Origin: Manihot esculenta
Lineage: Eukaryota > Streptophyta > Magnoliopsida > Malpighiales > Euphorbiaceae
NCBI RefSeq assembly: GCF_001659605.2
Contig: NC_035168.2
Location: 6,504,058-6,568,057, forward strand
Reading direction: 5' to 3'
Length of the DNA: 64,000 nucleotides
The notes below the pieces were generated by a model. It was not told the DNA's origin, searched no databases, and was given only the letters and a program-made list of their open reading frames with translations. Below, piece after piece: positions 22,598-35,281 of the stretch (position 1 is the first letter of the stretch; each line of letters begins with the position of its first letter). The position numbers were made by a program, and so were the translations under genes.

Positions 22598-23001
22598 CCC
22601 AAAGATCTCCTGGCAAAAAAACGGCCGGCGAAGATCTCAAAGATCTCCCGGAGCAAAAACGGTCGGCGAAGATCTCAAAGATCTCTCGGAGCAAAACCAG
22701 CCGGTGAGATCCCCGAGATCTCTCGGAGCAAAAACGGCCGGCGAAGATCTCAAAGATCTCCCGGAGCAAAAATGGCCGGTGAAGATCTCAAAGATCTCTC
22801 AGAGCAAAAAATGGCCGGCGAAGATCTCAAAGATCTCCCAGAGCAAAAACGGCCGGCGAAGATCTCAAAGATCTCTCGGAGCAAAAACGGCCGGCGAAGA
22901 TCTCAAAGATCTCCCGGAGCAAAAACAGCCGGCGAAGATCTCAAAGATCTTCCGGAGTAAAAAACGATCGGTGAGATCCCCGAGATCTCCCGGAGCAAAC
23001 A
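22598..23001 (+). repeat. 38-bp tandem repeat in T1 3' region
   Basis: About ten units of 38 bp. Each contains GAAGATCTCAAAGATCTC, then CGGAGCAAAAACGGCCGGC; two variant units begin GAGATCCCCGAGATCTC. The array lies between the pol stop and the antisense ORF. T2 has the same array on the other strand with about eight units (50364-50690). Tat-lineage 3' untranslated regions are known for such arrays and can seed satellites. Confidence 0.9.
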
Positions 23002-23380
23002 AAGACAATAGCATGCGGTGACAACATGCAAAAACAACTCATGAAAGCACAGAAATGGGACCAGAATCACCAAGAAAAAACCACATCCTGACCTCCCAAA
23101 GGAGCTCGGGACCTAAGAGGAAGAGACTCTGAATGTAATACCCGGCTCGAGTCCGGCCTCGGAATTCCTGTCGTCTGGTGGAATCTCGGGTGTCGGAACC
23201 CGCGAGAAGGGTAAGACATATGTTTTCATGTGTGTTTTAAGAGTTTTGAATGGTTTAAAGTGTGAAAGGAAATGAGTTTTGAAAGAAAAGCAATAAGGGA
23301 GAAATACAAAGGTTCGGCCGCCGAACATTGCATGGTTTCGGATTCATGTTCGGCTATCGAAGGTGGTCTGGCCAGCCACC

Positions 23381-23387
23381 TATAAAA
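23381..23387 (+). promoter_or_regulatory. TATA box of B's 5' LTR
   Basis: TATAAAA in the context CACCTATAAAAGGGCC, about 250 bp from the LTR start. It is conserved in the 3' LTR (40593-40599) and, on the minus strand, in element C (39698-39704). Probable start region of the element's transcript. Confidence 0.65.
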
Positions 23388-23907
23388 GGGCCAAAGGTCG
23401 GTGGAAGGAGGATATTTCTCCTCCACTTGCAGCCAGAGGTGAGTTCAAGCCTCTCCCACGTTGACTTTCATGTTTTTCACCAAATCTTTCAAGGGTTGTA
23501 AGAGTTTTGGTGTGTTTTGAAGGTTTTGAGCAAAAATAGCAAGTTTGGAAGTTTGGAGCTTTGGAAGAGGTTTTCTTCATATCTCCACGTTAGGATCACT
23601 CATCCTCAAGTTCTTAAGGAGGTAAGGGTGGATCCTGACCTTCTTTGATGGTTTTTAAAGGTTTTATGGAAGTTTGATGGGTAGTATGCATGATTAGGTT
23701 TAGGTGAGGTTTTTGGGAGATGTGTATGTTCAAGCATGTTAAGTGTTGTTTGATGTGTTTGTTTGAGGTTTTAGGCTAGTTTTGGACCTCTTTATGCATG
23801 TTTTATGGTATGTGCTAGTTGGGAGTAGTTGATATGCATGTTGGATAAGTTGGGGGGAAAGGTGTGCATGAAACAGAGCAGGGTTCTGCCCAGCGGGCAA
23901 AACCAGG

Positions 23908-24143
23908 TTCGGCCGCCGAAGGAATGTTCGGCCGCCGAACCCCTTGTGGAGGCAGTTTCGGCTGCCAAAGCTTGCCCCCGAAACTTGGGACTTTCGTCTC
24001 TGGAGGCAAGGTTCGGCCGCCGAAAGTGCCGCCGAAGGTTGAGTTTCGTCTCTGAACGAGACTTTCGGCTGCCGAAGGTGCCGCCGAACATGCATGAGTT
24101 TCGTCTCTAGAGAGGGGTTTCGGCCGCCGAACCTGCCGCCGAA
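23908..24143. repeat. TTCGGCCGCCGAA motif cluster in B's 5' LTR
   Basis: The reverse complement of the A/C motif, as expected for the opposite element orientation, with half-motifs and GTTTCGTCTCT spacers. The B 3' LTR has the same cluster at 41119-41356. Confidence 0.85.
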
Positions 24144-24511
24144 AGTGCCCTGTCCAGCTTTCTTTTGCATGTTTTATGTGATTGTTTGGGGATCTTTTAG
24201 AGGGTTTTTAGGGAGTTTCTTAGAGATGTTCTTGAGTTAGTTTGGTCCATCATTTGTGTAGGAACGGACCAGAGGAATCAGGGAAGTCAGCAGTGAGCAC
24301 AGGTTCAGAACCTGCAGAGGTAGGCCAGAGTCAGCCAGAGGTGAGTGGAACTTCTCTTTTCAGAACTAAACTGCTTTGAGCATAGATCATGCATCATAAT
24401 GAGTCTAGTAGGATGATTGCATTAGCTTCACGAATATGATGCATTGCATAATACGATGCGTATGAGGCTGTGGATAGACCAAGGCGACTCCAATAGCCCA
24501 AACTCTGTTAT

Positions 24512-24663
24512 AAGACCTGGCCGGGCCAGGCAGCCATCTGTAGGTAAGACCTGACTAGGTCAGGCAGCAGAGATAGTAAGACCTGGCTGGGCCAGGCAGG
24601 CAGAGTGGTAAGACCTGGCCGGGCCAGGCAGATTGAGGTTGTAAGACCTGGCTAGGCCAGGCA
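24512..24663 (+). repeat. mid-LTR tandem repeat with palindromic core
   Basis: Five units of TAAGACCTGGCCGGGCCAGGC or close variants at roughly 30-35 bp spacing. The core CCTGGCCGGGCCAGG is a near-perfect palindrome; one unit (CTGACTAGGTCAG) has changed on both arms, so symmetry is kept. Repeated in the B 3' LTR at 41725-41875. Confidence 0.8.
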
Positions 24664-25231
24664 TCCTTTGAGTGGGATTATTGGTGGTCATGTCTGATCC
24701 CTGAGATGATGTGCTGTAGTGCATTCCATGAGTTCATGTTTTCAACTTATGGTTTATATAATTCTGCTCATTGGGCTTGTATAGCTCATCCCTCTCCCCT
24801 ATCCCCCAGGTTTGCAGGTTCAGAGGTTAGAGGGAGTCCAGCAGGGTTTGCAAGAAGAAGAGTTATGTAATAGCTAGTGTGGACATGTACATGTAAAGAG
24901 ATAATGTATAGTGTGTAGCTTTGTGCTTGACTTATAAGAGTTGTAATCCCTTGTTGTAGACATATGATCAGTTTATGTATGTTTCTTTTATTGTTAATGA
25001 ATATGAGAAAACCAGGCTTACCATTATGAGTTGATAGACCAGAAAGAGTGCATGCACAGGTTAAGCCTTAAAGGAAAGAAAAGTTTTAATGATTTGACAG
25101 AAAATGTATGATCATGTATGGGATTTCACAAGTACACAGACAGTATAGCAGGCTTACTACGGGTCCCGGCGACCTTAAGTCGATCTGGATCCTAGTGCCG
25201 GTAGCAGTTCGGTTTCCGGGCTGTTACAGAT

Positions 25232-25243
25232 TGGTATCAGAGC
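25232..25243 (+). promoter_or_regulatory. Element B primer-binding site (initiator tRNA-Met)
   Basis: TGGTATCAGAGC, three bases after the 5' LTR end (GTTACA). An exact match to the tRNA-Met class of primer sites. Confidence 0.92.
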
Positions 25244-25434
25244 CCTAGGTTCACATGGTCGGACCTAGAGAGATAGAGTTGGGCTCATAGAGGTTTAGTG
25301 GGTCAAGCACAATAGGCAAACATGTCCACTAGGATAGGATGTTAGTCCTGTCTATCTGCTGATGATGTGCCAATGCTATGCTGCATGTGTTGCTTATGTG
25401 CTCTGTTATATGTTGTTTTCTAGAGAGAGTGAAG

Positions 25435-27270
25435 ATGCGAGGAACTCGTCGATCCGCGAGATTGACTGGAGTCCCACCTGAAAGTGAGGGTACAACTGCT
25501 CGTCCTCCTGCATTGCCAAGGGCAAGGACTCACAGGTCAAGCAGGGAGGGAACGTCAAGAGACCCTAGAAGGTCTTCTGACGAGAGCAGAAGAGGAATAG
25601 GCAGAGGGGGAAGATCAGAAGAAGAGAGAGTTGGTATGGAGGAGGCTCAGAGTAGAGATGTAAGTATGGGTATAGAAAGGTCAGAAGAAGGTATGGGGGA
25701 GTCCCAGGGAGGCGTACAGGCCTCGGGGTTTGGCTATCCATCCTTTCCACAGGGCCCAGGGGATCCGATGGGAGGCACGTCGGATTACTCCAGCTTTTCC
25801 CCATATCCACCCTACATGCCATATATGACCTATCCTTCCTTCTATCCACCATATCACATGTATCCACCCCCACCTTTTTATCCCAGTTCAGCATCGCCTG
25901 AATCCAGAGAAACAGTACCTCCACCACCACCACCTGAACCAGTAGCCCCTGTTGTTGAAGCACAACCCAGTTCTTCAGGGGGAACTAAGGTGAAGATGAC
26001 GGAGTACTTAAAGTTGGATGCTCCTAAATTCAACACGGGAGATGATCCCTTTGAGTATCTTAGTGCAGTCAGAATGATAACAAGTGAGTTGGGAGCAGAT
26101 GAGAGCAGGGCCATTGAGATGGCAGGGTTCACATTAAAATGTAAGAAAGCCAGAGAATGGTTCAAGAACTATGTGGACCCCAGAATAGACAGTATGACAT
26201 GGGAAGAGTTCGCCAACGAATTTGCTGGGTGGGCTTTCCCTGACAGTTCTAGGGATCTAAAGGTTGTGGAGTTTGAGCAGTTGAGGCAGACGGAGGAGAT
26301 GAGCGTTGATGAGTATACAGATAAGTTCCTGGAATTGTTACCATACGTGGGTCAGGCGTATGATACGGATCAGAAGAAGGCAAAGAGATATGCCACGAGG
26401 CTTCATCCCAGGTATTTCTCCTTGATTCTCCACGCGGAGAAGGAGAGTTTCCACTCCATTGTGGATGCTGCTAGAAAGATGGAGGCCAGTGCCATAAGTC
26501 AGGGAGTAGTCAAGCAGTCAAAGGCACAGTCTTCTGGTGCTAAACCAGGTTCCTCCTCACAGAGTATGGCAAGTGCGAGCAAAAAGAGATGGGATAAATT
26601 CAGAGGAAAGAGATGCAAGTTCTGGAACATGATTAAGACGGGTCTGGGCATGAGTAGCGGCTCCAGCTCTGGCACAGATCTTCCAGTTTGCAATAGGTGT
26701 GGGAGACCGCACAGAGGAGCTTGTTTGTTGGGATCTACAGCCTGCTATAGATGTGGGTAGGAGGGACATTATGCACGGGAATGTCCTCAGGCGACTTTGG
26801 TTGCACCATCCCAGCAGATGACCTCAGGTAGTGTCGTACAGTCAGCAGCTTCAGCCCGTCCACCAAGCAGTGGCAGAGGTAGAGGAAGAGGGGCAGCCTC
26901 TTCATCAGGGATGGGTTCCCGAGGTGCAGGTCCGTCAGCTCCAGCACAGATTTTCACCATGACGCAACAGGAGGCAGACACGTCGAACACAGTGGTGTCA
27001 GGTACTATCATCATTGGGTGTTCCGAGGTGTATGCTTTGATGGACCCCGGTGCTTCTCACTCTTTCATTTCTTCTAGAGCCGCTGAGAGATTGGGGTTGA
27101 TTGTATCCGAGTTAGAGTGTCCTCTCTGGGTCAGTGGACCTAGATGTGACCCATCATTGGCAGAGTCAGTCTGTCAGTTCAGTCCAGTGTTTATAGAGGA
27201 TAGATGCCTTCCAGCTGACCTTGTGGTTCTAGAGTTGACAGATTTTGATGTCATTCTAGGGATGGATTGA
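25435..27270 (+). pseudogene. Element B gag-protease, two stop codons
   Basis: The start chosen is MRGTRRSARL, as in A and C; an in-frame ATG upstream lies in leader sequence. Features: a Pro/Tyr-rich N-terminal region, capsid-like AGFTLKCKKAREWF, then zinc knuckles CNRCGRPHRGAC and CYRCG. The second knuckle is cut by a TAG at 26758-26760 that replaces the Gln seen in element C, and the frame continues with EGHYARECPQ. Protease has ALMDPGASHSF and FDVILGMD, then TGG-to-TGA at 27268-27270. No frameshift is seen, so the region reads in a single frame with two nonsense changes. Confidence 0.9.
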
Positions 27271-30200
27271 TTATTTACCTATAGTGCTACCTTGCACTGC
27301 AGGGACAAGGTAGTGAGTCTCAGAGACCAGGATGGGTCAGAGTGTGTCTTCAGAGGAGACAGGAGAGGGACACCTAGGGGTTTGATATCAGCCCTCCAGG
27401 CTCGTAGGATGTTGAGGAAGGGGTGTCAGGGGTTCCTAGCTTATGTGAGAGAGCTAGACAGTCGGGTTAGGGAACCATCCTCAGTACCAGTTGTTAGAGA
27501 ATTCCCAGATGTGTTTCCTGAAGAGCTTCCAGGACTACCACCTGATAGGGAAATAGAGTTCGAGATAAAGTTGATGCCCGGTGCCAGACCGATCTCTATT
27601 CCTCCCTACAGGATGGCGCCAACAGAGTTGAGAGAACTGAAAGAACAGTTACAGGATTTGGTAGCAAAAGGTTTCATCCGCCCGAGTACCTCCCCTTGGG
27701 GTGCTCCAGTATTATTTGTCAGAAAGAAGGATGGACCTCTTAGACTTTGTATCGACTACAGGCAGTTGAACAAAGTCACGATAAAAAACAAGTATCCTTT
27801 ACCCAGGATCGATGATCTATTTGACCAGTTGGCAGGAGCAGGTTATTTTTCTAAGATAGATCTGAGATCCGGATACCACCAGTTGAAGATCAGAGAAGGA
27901 GATGTATCCAAGACTGCTTTCCGAACCAGATATGGGCATTATGAGTTCCTAGTGATGCCGTTCGGGTTGACTAATGCCCCTGCAGCATTCATGGATCTCA
28001 TGAACAGGGTTTTCAGGGAGTACTTGGATCGTTTTGTGATCGTCTTTATAGATGATATCTTGGTGTACTCCAGGAATGCGGAGGAGCATGCCCAGCATCT
28101 GAGGATCGTTTTGCAAACTTTGAGAGAGCATGGCTTGTATGCCAAGTTCTCCAAATGCGAGTTCTGGCTAAGGAGCATTGCCTTTTTGGGACATGTAGTA
28201 TCAGAGGAAGGAATAACAGTAGATCCCAAGAAGGTAGAGGCAGTAGCCAATTGGCCTACACCCACGACAGTGACAGAGATCAAGAGTTTTCTGGGTTTGG
28301 CAGGCTACTATCGGAGGTTTGTTCAGGACTTTTCGAAGATAGCTGCTCCTATGACCAGACTGACCAGGAAGAATCAGAAGTTCGTATGGTCAGAGGATTG
28401 TGATGAGAGTTTTGAAGAGTTGAAGAGACGGTTGACTTTAGCACTGGTGTTAGCTCTGCCGAACAGTGAGGATGAGTTCACAGTGTTCTGTGATGCATCC
28501 CGAGTGGGATTAGGTTGTGTGTTAATGCAGAATGACAGAGTGATAGCTTATGCTTCTAGACAGCTTAAGAGGCACGAGCTGAACTGCCCGACACACGATC
28601 TTGAGATGGCAGCTGTTATCTTTGCACTTAAGATGTGGAGGCATTACCTCTATGGGGTAAAGTGTGAGATCTATACGGATCATAAGAGTCTGCAGCACAT
28701 CTTAAGTCAGAGAGAGTTAAACTTGAGGCAGAGACGGTGGGTAGAATTGCTCAGTGATTACGATTGTAAGATCCAATATCATCCGGGTAAGGCTAATGTT
28801 GTAGCTGATGCCTTAAGCCGGAAGTCACTTGGCAGTTTATCCCACATTGCAGTAGAGAGAAGATCGGTGGTGAAGGACTTTTATAGACTTATGGATGAAG
28901 GACTACAGTTGCAGTTGTCTGGTACATATGCTTTGATTGCACAGATGAGAGTTACACCAGTGTTTCTAGAGCAAGTGGCTCTGAAACAACACGAAGATCC
29001 TGAGTTAGTGAAGATTGCCAGGACTGTTCAGTCTGGCAACAGTGCAGAGTTCAGATTTGATAGTGAGGGGATTCTTCGTCACGGTAAGAGATTATGTGTA
29101 CCAGATGATAGCAGGTTGAAGGAAGACATTATGAGGGAAGCTCATAGTGCGAGGTATAGCGTTCACCCTGGAGCCACCAAGATGTATCAAGACCTGAGAA
29201 GGGTGTATTGGTGGCCAGCGATGAAAAGGGAAGTGGCACAGTTTGTGTCAGCCTGCGAAACATGTCAAAGGGTGAAGCTAGAACACCAGAAGCCGGCTGG
29301 AATGCTTAACCCACTGCCGATTCCAGAGTGGAAATGGGAGAACATAGCTATGGATTTTGTAGTGGGGTTACCGGCGACGTCCAACAGGCTAGACTCCATA
29401 TGGGTGATTGTGGACAGACTGACGAAATCTGCTCACTTCATTCCAGTCAGGAGCAACTATTCTGTGGACAAGTTAGCGCAGGTCTATGTAGAAGAGATAG
29501 TCAAGCTGCATGGAGTTCCAGTGTCGATAGTATCAGATAGAGGACCGCAGTTCACCTCCAGATTTTGGCGGAGTCTGCAAGCTGCTATGGGTACAAGATT
29601 GGATTTCAACACTGCTTTCCATCCACAGACAGACGGTCAGTCAGAGAGGACCATCCAGACCATAGAAGATATGCTGAGAATGTGTGTGTTAGACTTTGGC
29701 GGTTCTTGGAGGCAGCATCTACCTCTGGTGGAATTTGCCTACAACAACAGCCATCATGCTAGCATAGGGATGGCTCCTTATGAAGCTCTGTATGGGAGGA
29801 AGTGCAGAACACCTGTTTGCTGGGAAGAGGTAGGAGAGAAGGCTCTTGCAGGGCCAGAGTTAGTTGAGATTACCAGCAAGTTAGTGCCTGTGATCAGAGA
29901 GAGGATCAGAACAGCTGTAAGCAGGCAGAAAAGCTATGCAGACATCCGTAGGAAGCAGATAGAGTTCCAGGAGGGGGATATGGTATTGCTGAAAGTGTCT
30001 CCAATGAAGGGAGTGGTTCGCTTTGGAAAGAAGGGTAAATTAGCTCCACGGTACATAGGTCCCTTTGAGATCTTGCAGAAGAACGGGCCTGTGTCGTATA
30101 AGCTGGATTTACCTGCATCGATGGAACAAATTCACCTGGTATTTCATGTTTCGATGTTGAGAAAGTTTGTATCAGATCCAGAGAAGGTTCTTAGTGAGCC
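27271..30200 (+). pseudogene. Element B RT, RNase H and integrase, open frame cut by element C
   Basis: An uninterrupted frame of nearly 3 kb. [22 protein letters not shown], catalytic FIDDILVYS near 28047. RNase [15 protein letters not shown] (about 28490) and TDHKSLQHI. Integrase: [18 protein letters not shown] and CETCQ zinc region near 29160-29280, AMDFVVGLP (D), [10 protein letters not shown] (D), [11 protein letters not shown] (E) near 29640. The C-terminal region reads [19 protein letters not shown] and [15 protein letters not shown], up to the element C insertion at 30200/30201. All the key catalytic residues I looked for are present. The gene is interrupted and lies downstream of two stops, so it is not expected to be expressed whole. 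Confidence 0.92.
30196..30200 (+). repeat. target-site duplication GAGCC, left copy
   Basis: GAGCC lies directly left of element C and again directly right of it (40041-40045). Removing C and one copy restores the pol frame of B. Confidence 0.95.
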
Positions 30201-32495
30201 TGTAACGACCCGAAAATCGGACCGCTACCGGCGCTAGGATCCGGGTCGACTTAAGGCCGCTGGGACCCGTAGCAAGCCTAACATGCATCCTGAGAACCTG
30301 CTTAATCCCATACATGATCAACAATGTGCGTAAAAAATTTAAAACTTTTCTTTTCATATACATCAACCAAACTCAACCTGCATAAACATTAACATAACAT
30401 TGATCCCTCTGTGGGATCTCATCAGTGCCCCCAATGGGTGACATAACATATGCTGAGTTGGTTTACATAAACATCATAAAAATCTCTAAGATCATGTATT
30501 AAAAGAGACAACACCAATCTATGGTCAAGCACACCTCTAACATCCATATACATCATCTCATTACATAACTATACTGATTAAGACATTACATTTCTATTTG
30601 ATCATGTCCATTGCTAGCTATTACATAAACATGACTTCTTTACTCTATCCGGACTCTTGCTCTATACTGTACCTGCAAGCCTGGGGGTAAAGGGAGAGGG
30701 GTGAGCTAAAAGCCCAGTGAGTAGAACCATAAAACATATTTTCAAACATGCTCCACTGAAATGCATCATAACACAGACAATTCACATAAGGGTTGGGTGA
30801 ACTTGTCACCAATTAGTCCAAGCTAACTCTGTGCCAGGCCGTAGCATGGGGTCCTGGTCTTCCTGTCATACATACATTACTTACCATTATCCCAGGGCCT
30901 CCTCTGGACTCCTGGTCTTCGAGTCCCATAACTGTGCCAGGCCGTAGAATGGGGTCCTGGTCTTTCCTTACTCTGTGCCAGACCGTAGAATGGGGTCCTG
31001 GTCTTCCTGTCATAGACTAATTGGGTCATCCAACATTCACCCACATCAACAATAATCGATGCAATGCGGCATATTCGTGAAAACTAATGCAATCATCCTA
31101 TTGCATAATCATGATGCATGAAACATGATAAAACATTTAATTTCTCAATTTAAAAGATTAAGTTTAGTTCCACTCACCTCTGGGTGACTCTGACAACACC
31201 GAAGCAGCTGAACTCACTGCTGGGGTCCTCGGTTCCTCGGGTCCGAACCTACACAGGTGGACTCAAATGAGGGACCAAACATACCTGAACATAACTATAA
31301 ACTACTCCCCAAAAACTCCCTAAAACATCATGAAACAACCATAGAAAAACATGCAAAGGAGGCCTGGACAGGGCACTTTCGGCGGCAGGTTCGGCGGCCG
31401 AAAGTCCCTCCAGAGCCAAAAGTCAGGCAGGTTCGGCGGCACCTTCGGCGGCCGAAACTTCCAGACAGAGACGAAACTCATGCATGTTCGGCGGCACTTT
31501 CGACGGCCGAAACTGCCAGACAGAGACGAAAGTCTCCTTTCGGGGGCAAGCTTCGGCAGCCGAAAGGCTGCCTCCCCAGCCATGTTCGGCGGCCGAAAGT
31601 CCTTTGGCTGCCGAACCTGGTTTCTGCCAAAGGGCAGAAACTTGGCTCCCTATGCACATTTCGCCTCCAAACCTTACCAACATGCATCAAACCTATTCTA
31701 CAACACACAAACACAAGCATACATGTTCCTAGGGGCCTCAAACCATCATAAACCCCATCTACAACACATCAAGCATCCACATTGCTCAAGAACATACATT
31801 TATACCCATAAACATAACCATAGCCTAAACATGCATTCTAACCCATAGATCTACTTAAAACTTACTTAAAACATGCAATGAGCTTAAGATCGGCTCTTAC
31901 CTCTTGAAGATCGAGAGAGAGACGACCTAAAACTCGAAGTTGGGAGAGATTGGGTTCTTGAACCTCCAAGCTCCAAAACTTTGCTCAAAAGCTCAAATCT
32001 TCAAAACAAAGTTAAAACAAATGAAAATCTTGAAAGATTTAGAGGAAAGACGCCAAAGATGGGTGAGGGGCGGCGGAAAATCACCTTGGCCGAAAATGGG
32101 GAAAAGCTCGCCCGTTTTCGGCTAAGGGACCCTTTTATAGTGGCTGGCCAGACCACATTCGGGGGCCGAATGTGCCTCCGCATGCATGCCATGTTCGGCG
32201 GCCGAACTTGAGATTCGGCGGCCGAACCTGGACTTCCCTCACCTATGCTTTCGGGGGCCTAAAGCACACCCGCAACGCATGCATGTTCGGCGGCCGAACT
32301 TGAGGTTCGGCGGCCGAACCTGAGTTTTCCTCCAATGCTATTTTCATGCAAAAACTCATTTTCTTTCATGCTTAAAACATAAAACACATTAAAACTTTTT
32401 ATAAAAACATGGTTTTACCCTACTAGAGGCTTTCGACATCCGAGATTCCACCGGACGGTAGGAATTCCGATACCGAAGTCTAGCCGGGTATTACA
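30201..32495 (-). repeat. Element C 3' LTR (2,295 bp)
   Basis: Starts TGTAACGACCCG and ends GGGTATTACA on the + strand. Compared with the 5' LTR (2,179 bp) it keeps one extra mid-LTR unit (near 30945-30990) and extra motif units in 31376-31618 and near 32195-32225. Carries the minus-strand TATA-like box at about 32133-32139. Confidence 0.92.
31376..31618. repeat. TTCGGCGGCCGAA motif cluster in C's 3' LTR
   Basis: Repeated near-palindromes and half-motifs, with CAGACAGAGACGAAA spacers. About 80 bp present here is absent from the partner cluster at 38996-39183. Confidence 0.85.
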
Positions 32496-32510
32496 TTCTC
32501 CCCCCCTTAA
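32496..32510 (-). promoter_or_regulatory. Element C polypurine tract
   Basis: The minus strand reads CTTAAGGGGGGGAGAA immediately before the 3' LTR start. Confidence 0.8.
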
Positions 32511-32592
32511 GAACATTCATCCCCGAATGTTCCTCAACTAGCACATGCATAAAATCATCACAACATACACATAAAACACATAGGGACTAACC

Positions 32593-35281
32593 TTAAAAGA
32601 GATGAGGATATTGCCGGAGCATAGACTCCCGTGTCTCCCAAGTGCATTCTTCCAGATTGTGGTGGTTCCAAAGGACCTTCACTATCGGGATTTCCTTGTT
32701 CCTTAGCTTTCTGATCTGGGTGTCTAGGATCCGTACCGGCTGCTCAACATAGGTGAGATCCTCTTGGATCTCCACATCAGGCTCACTAAGAACCTTGCCC
32801 GGATCTGACACGAACTTTCTCAACATAGAAACATGGAAAACCGGATGGATTCTCTCCATTGAAGCAGGTAAATCCAGCTTGTACGATACATTCCCAATCT
32901 TTTGCAAGACTTCAAAGGGTCCGATGTACCGCGGAGCCAGCTTACCTTTCTTCCCAAACCGCACCACTCCTTTCATTGGAGACACCTTGAGCAAAACCAG
33001 ATCCCCCTCCTGAAACTCTACTAGTCTTCTGCGGATGTCTGCATAACTCTTCTTTCTGCTTGCAGCAGTCTTGATTCTTTCTCTGATTAAGGGTACCACC
33101 CTGCTGGTGATCTCTACTAGCTCAGGCCCTGCCAAAGCCTTTTCTCCAACTTCTTCCCAGCAAACCGGTGACCTGCACTTCCTTCCATATAAAGCTTCAT
33201 ATGGAGCCATCCTGATGCTAGCATGATGGCTGTTATTGTAGGCAAACTCCACCAAAGGTAGATGCTGCCTCCAAGAACCGCCAAAGTCCAGCACACACAT
33301 TCTCAGCATATCTTCAATGGTCTGGATGGTCCTCTCTGACTGTCCGTCTGTCTGTGGATGGAAGGCAGTACTGAAATCCAACTTGGTACCCATGGCATCC
33401 TGCAGACTCCGCCAAAACCTGGAGGTGAACTGGGTTCCTCTATCTGACACTATAGAAACAGGAACCCCATGCAGTCTGACTATTTCATCAACATACACCT
33501 GCGCCAACTTGTCCACAGAATAGCCACTCCTGACAGGGATGAAGTGAGCAGATTTGGTGAGTCTGTCCACAATCACCCATATGGAATCCAATCTGTTGGA
33601 CGTCGCCGGTAACCCCACTACGAAGTCCATAGCTATATTCTCCCATTTCCACTCTGGAATAGGTAGCGGGTTAAGCATTCCAACCAGCTGCTGATGTTCC
33701 AGCTTCACCCTCTGACAAACTTCGCAGGCTGACACAAACTGTGCCACTTTTCTCTTCATAGCTGGCCACCAATAAACTTTCTTCAGATCCTGATACATTT
33801 TGGTGGCTCCGGGGTGAATGCTGTATCTTGCATTATGAGCCTCTCTCATAATGTCTCCTTTTAGCCCTATGTCATCTGGTACACACAATCGACTCCCATA
33901 GCAGAGGATCCCCTTATTGTCGAATCTGAACTCACTGTCCTTGTCTGATTGAACAGTCCTGGCAATCTTCACTAACTCTGGGTCCTCATGCTGTTTCTGA
34001 GCCACTTGCTCCAGAAACACAGGTGTCACTTTCATTTGAGCAACTAAAGCACCTGTACCAGACAACTCCAACTGTAGACCTTCCTCAATGAGCTTGTAAA
34101 ACTCCTTCACCACTGGTCTCCTCTCTGCCGTGATGTGGGATAGACTGCCTAGTGACTTCCGGCTTAGGGTGTCTGCCACGACATTCGCCTTACCCGGATG
34201 ATACTGAATCTTGCAATCATAGTCACTCAGCAGCTCTACCCATCTCCTCTGTCTCAAGTTCAAATCTCTTTGACTCAGGATGTACTGCAGGCTCTTATGA
34301 TCTGTAAAGATCTCACATTTTACCCCATAGAGGTAGTGCCTCCACATCTTAAGTGCAAAGATTACTACCGCCATCTCAAGGTCATGTGTGGGGTAATTCA
34401 ACTCATGCTTCTTTAGCTGCCTCGAAGCATAAGCAATCACCCTCTCATTTTACATCAGTACACAACCCAGTCCCACACGGGACGCATCACAAAAGACTGT
34501 AAAGTCCCTCATCACTAGATGGCAGAGCTAAAACTGGTGCTGAAGTCAACCTCTTTTTAAGCTCTTCAAAACTCTCTTCGCACTGGTCAGTCCACAGAAA
34601 CTTCTGATTCTTCCTGGTTAGCCTGGTCAGAGGAGCTGCTATTTTCGAGAAGTCCTGAACGAACCTCCTGTAGTAACCTGCCAAACCCAAAAAACTCCTG
34701 ATCTCCGTCACTAAAGTGGGTCTAGGCCAGTTAGCCACAGTTTCTGTCTTCTTGGGGTCCACCTCTATCCCATTCTCTGACACTACATGCCCCAAGAACG
34801 AAATGCTCCTCAGCCAGAACTCACACTTAGAGAACTTGGCATACAAGCCATGTTCCCTCAGGGTCTGCAAAACCAACCGCAGATGATGGGCATGCTCCTC
34901 TGCATTTCTGGAATACACCAAGATATCATCTATGAAGACAATAACAAAGTGATCCAGGTATTGACTAAACACCCTATTCATGAGATCCATGAATGCTGCA
35001 GGGGCGTTGGTTAACCCGAACGGCATTACAAGGAACTCAAAATGCCCATATCTGGTCCTGAAAGCTGTCCTTGGCACGTCCTCTTCCCTGATCCTCAACT
35101 GATGATACCCGGACCTCAGATCTATTTTGGAGAAACAACCCGCTCCTGCTAGCTGGTCGAATAGATCGTCGATCCTTGGCAATGGGTACTTGTTCTTGGT
35201 AGTGACTTTGTTCAACTGCCTGTAGTCGATACAAAGCCTAAGGGATCCATCCTTCTTTCTCACAAACAAAACTGGAGCACC
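32593..35281 (-). pseudogene. Element C RT, RNase H, integrase, chromodomain-like tail
   Basis: RT runs 35269-34487 ([29 protein letters not shown]). A frameshift at about 34500-34510 within the RNase [10 protein letters not shown] motif is followed by TAA at 34450-34452 replacing Gln (LMQNERV). From 34440 the frame is open to the natural stop at 32593-32595. That part holds the rest of RNase H ([10 protein letters not shown]), integrase [37 protein letters not shown] and [11 protein letters not shown], and the C-terminal tail with [18 protein letters not shown] and [10 protein letters not shown], a chromodomain-like segment. Not translatable as one protein. Confidence 0.9.

Larger units (their letters stand above)
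23134..25228 (+). repeat. Element B 5' LTR (2,095 bp)
   Basis: Nearly identical to 40326-42440. The main difference is about 20 bp missing near 23315, between two copies of GGCCGCCGAA. It contains a TATAAAA box, a motif cluster at 23908-24143 and the tandem repeat at 24512-24663. No gene. Confidence 0.92.

Noticed and set aside
22598..23001. Resemblance of the 38-bp array to a CRISPR array
   Set aside because: Units are contiguous with no unique spacers, and the context is a plant retrotransposon.
22550..23021. 136- and 105-codon frames with a repeated KDLPEQK-type sequence
   Set aside because: They are just translations of the 38-bp tandem array in two frames, with no separate start context or conservation in T2.
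30172..30366. Pol frame of B continuing 12 codons past 30200
   Set aside because: Those codons are element C's LTR end; the true continuation is at 40046.
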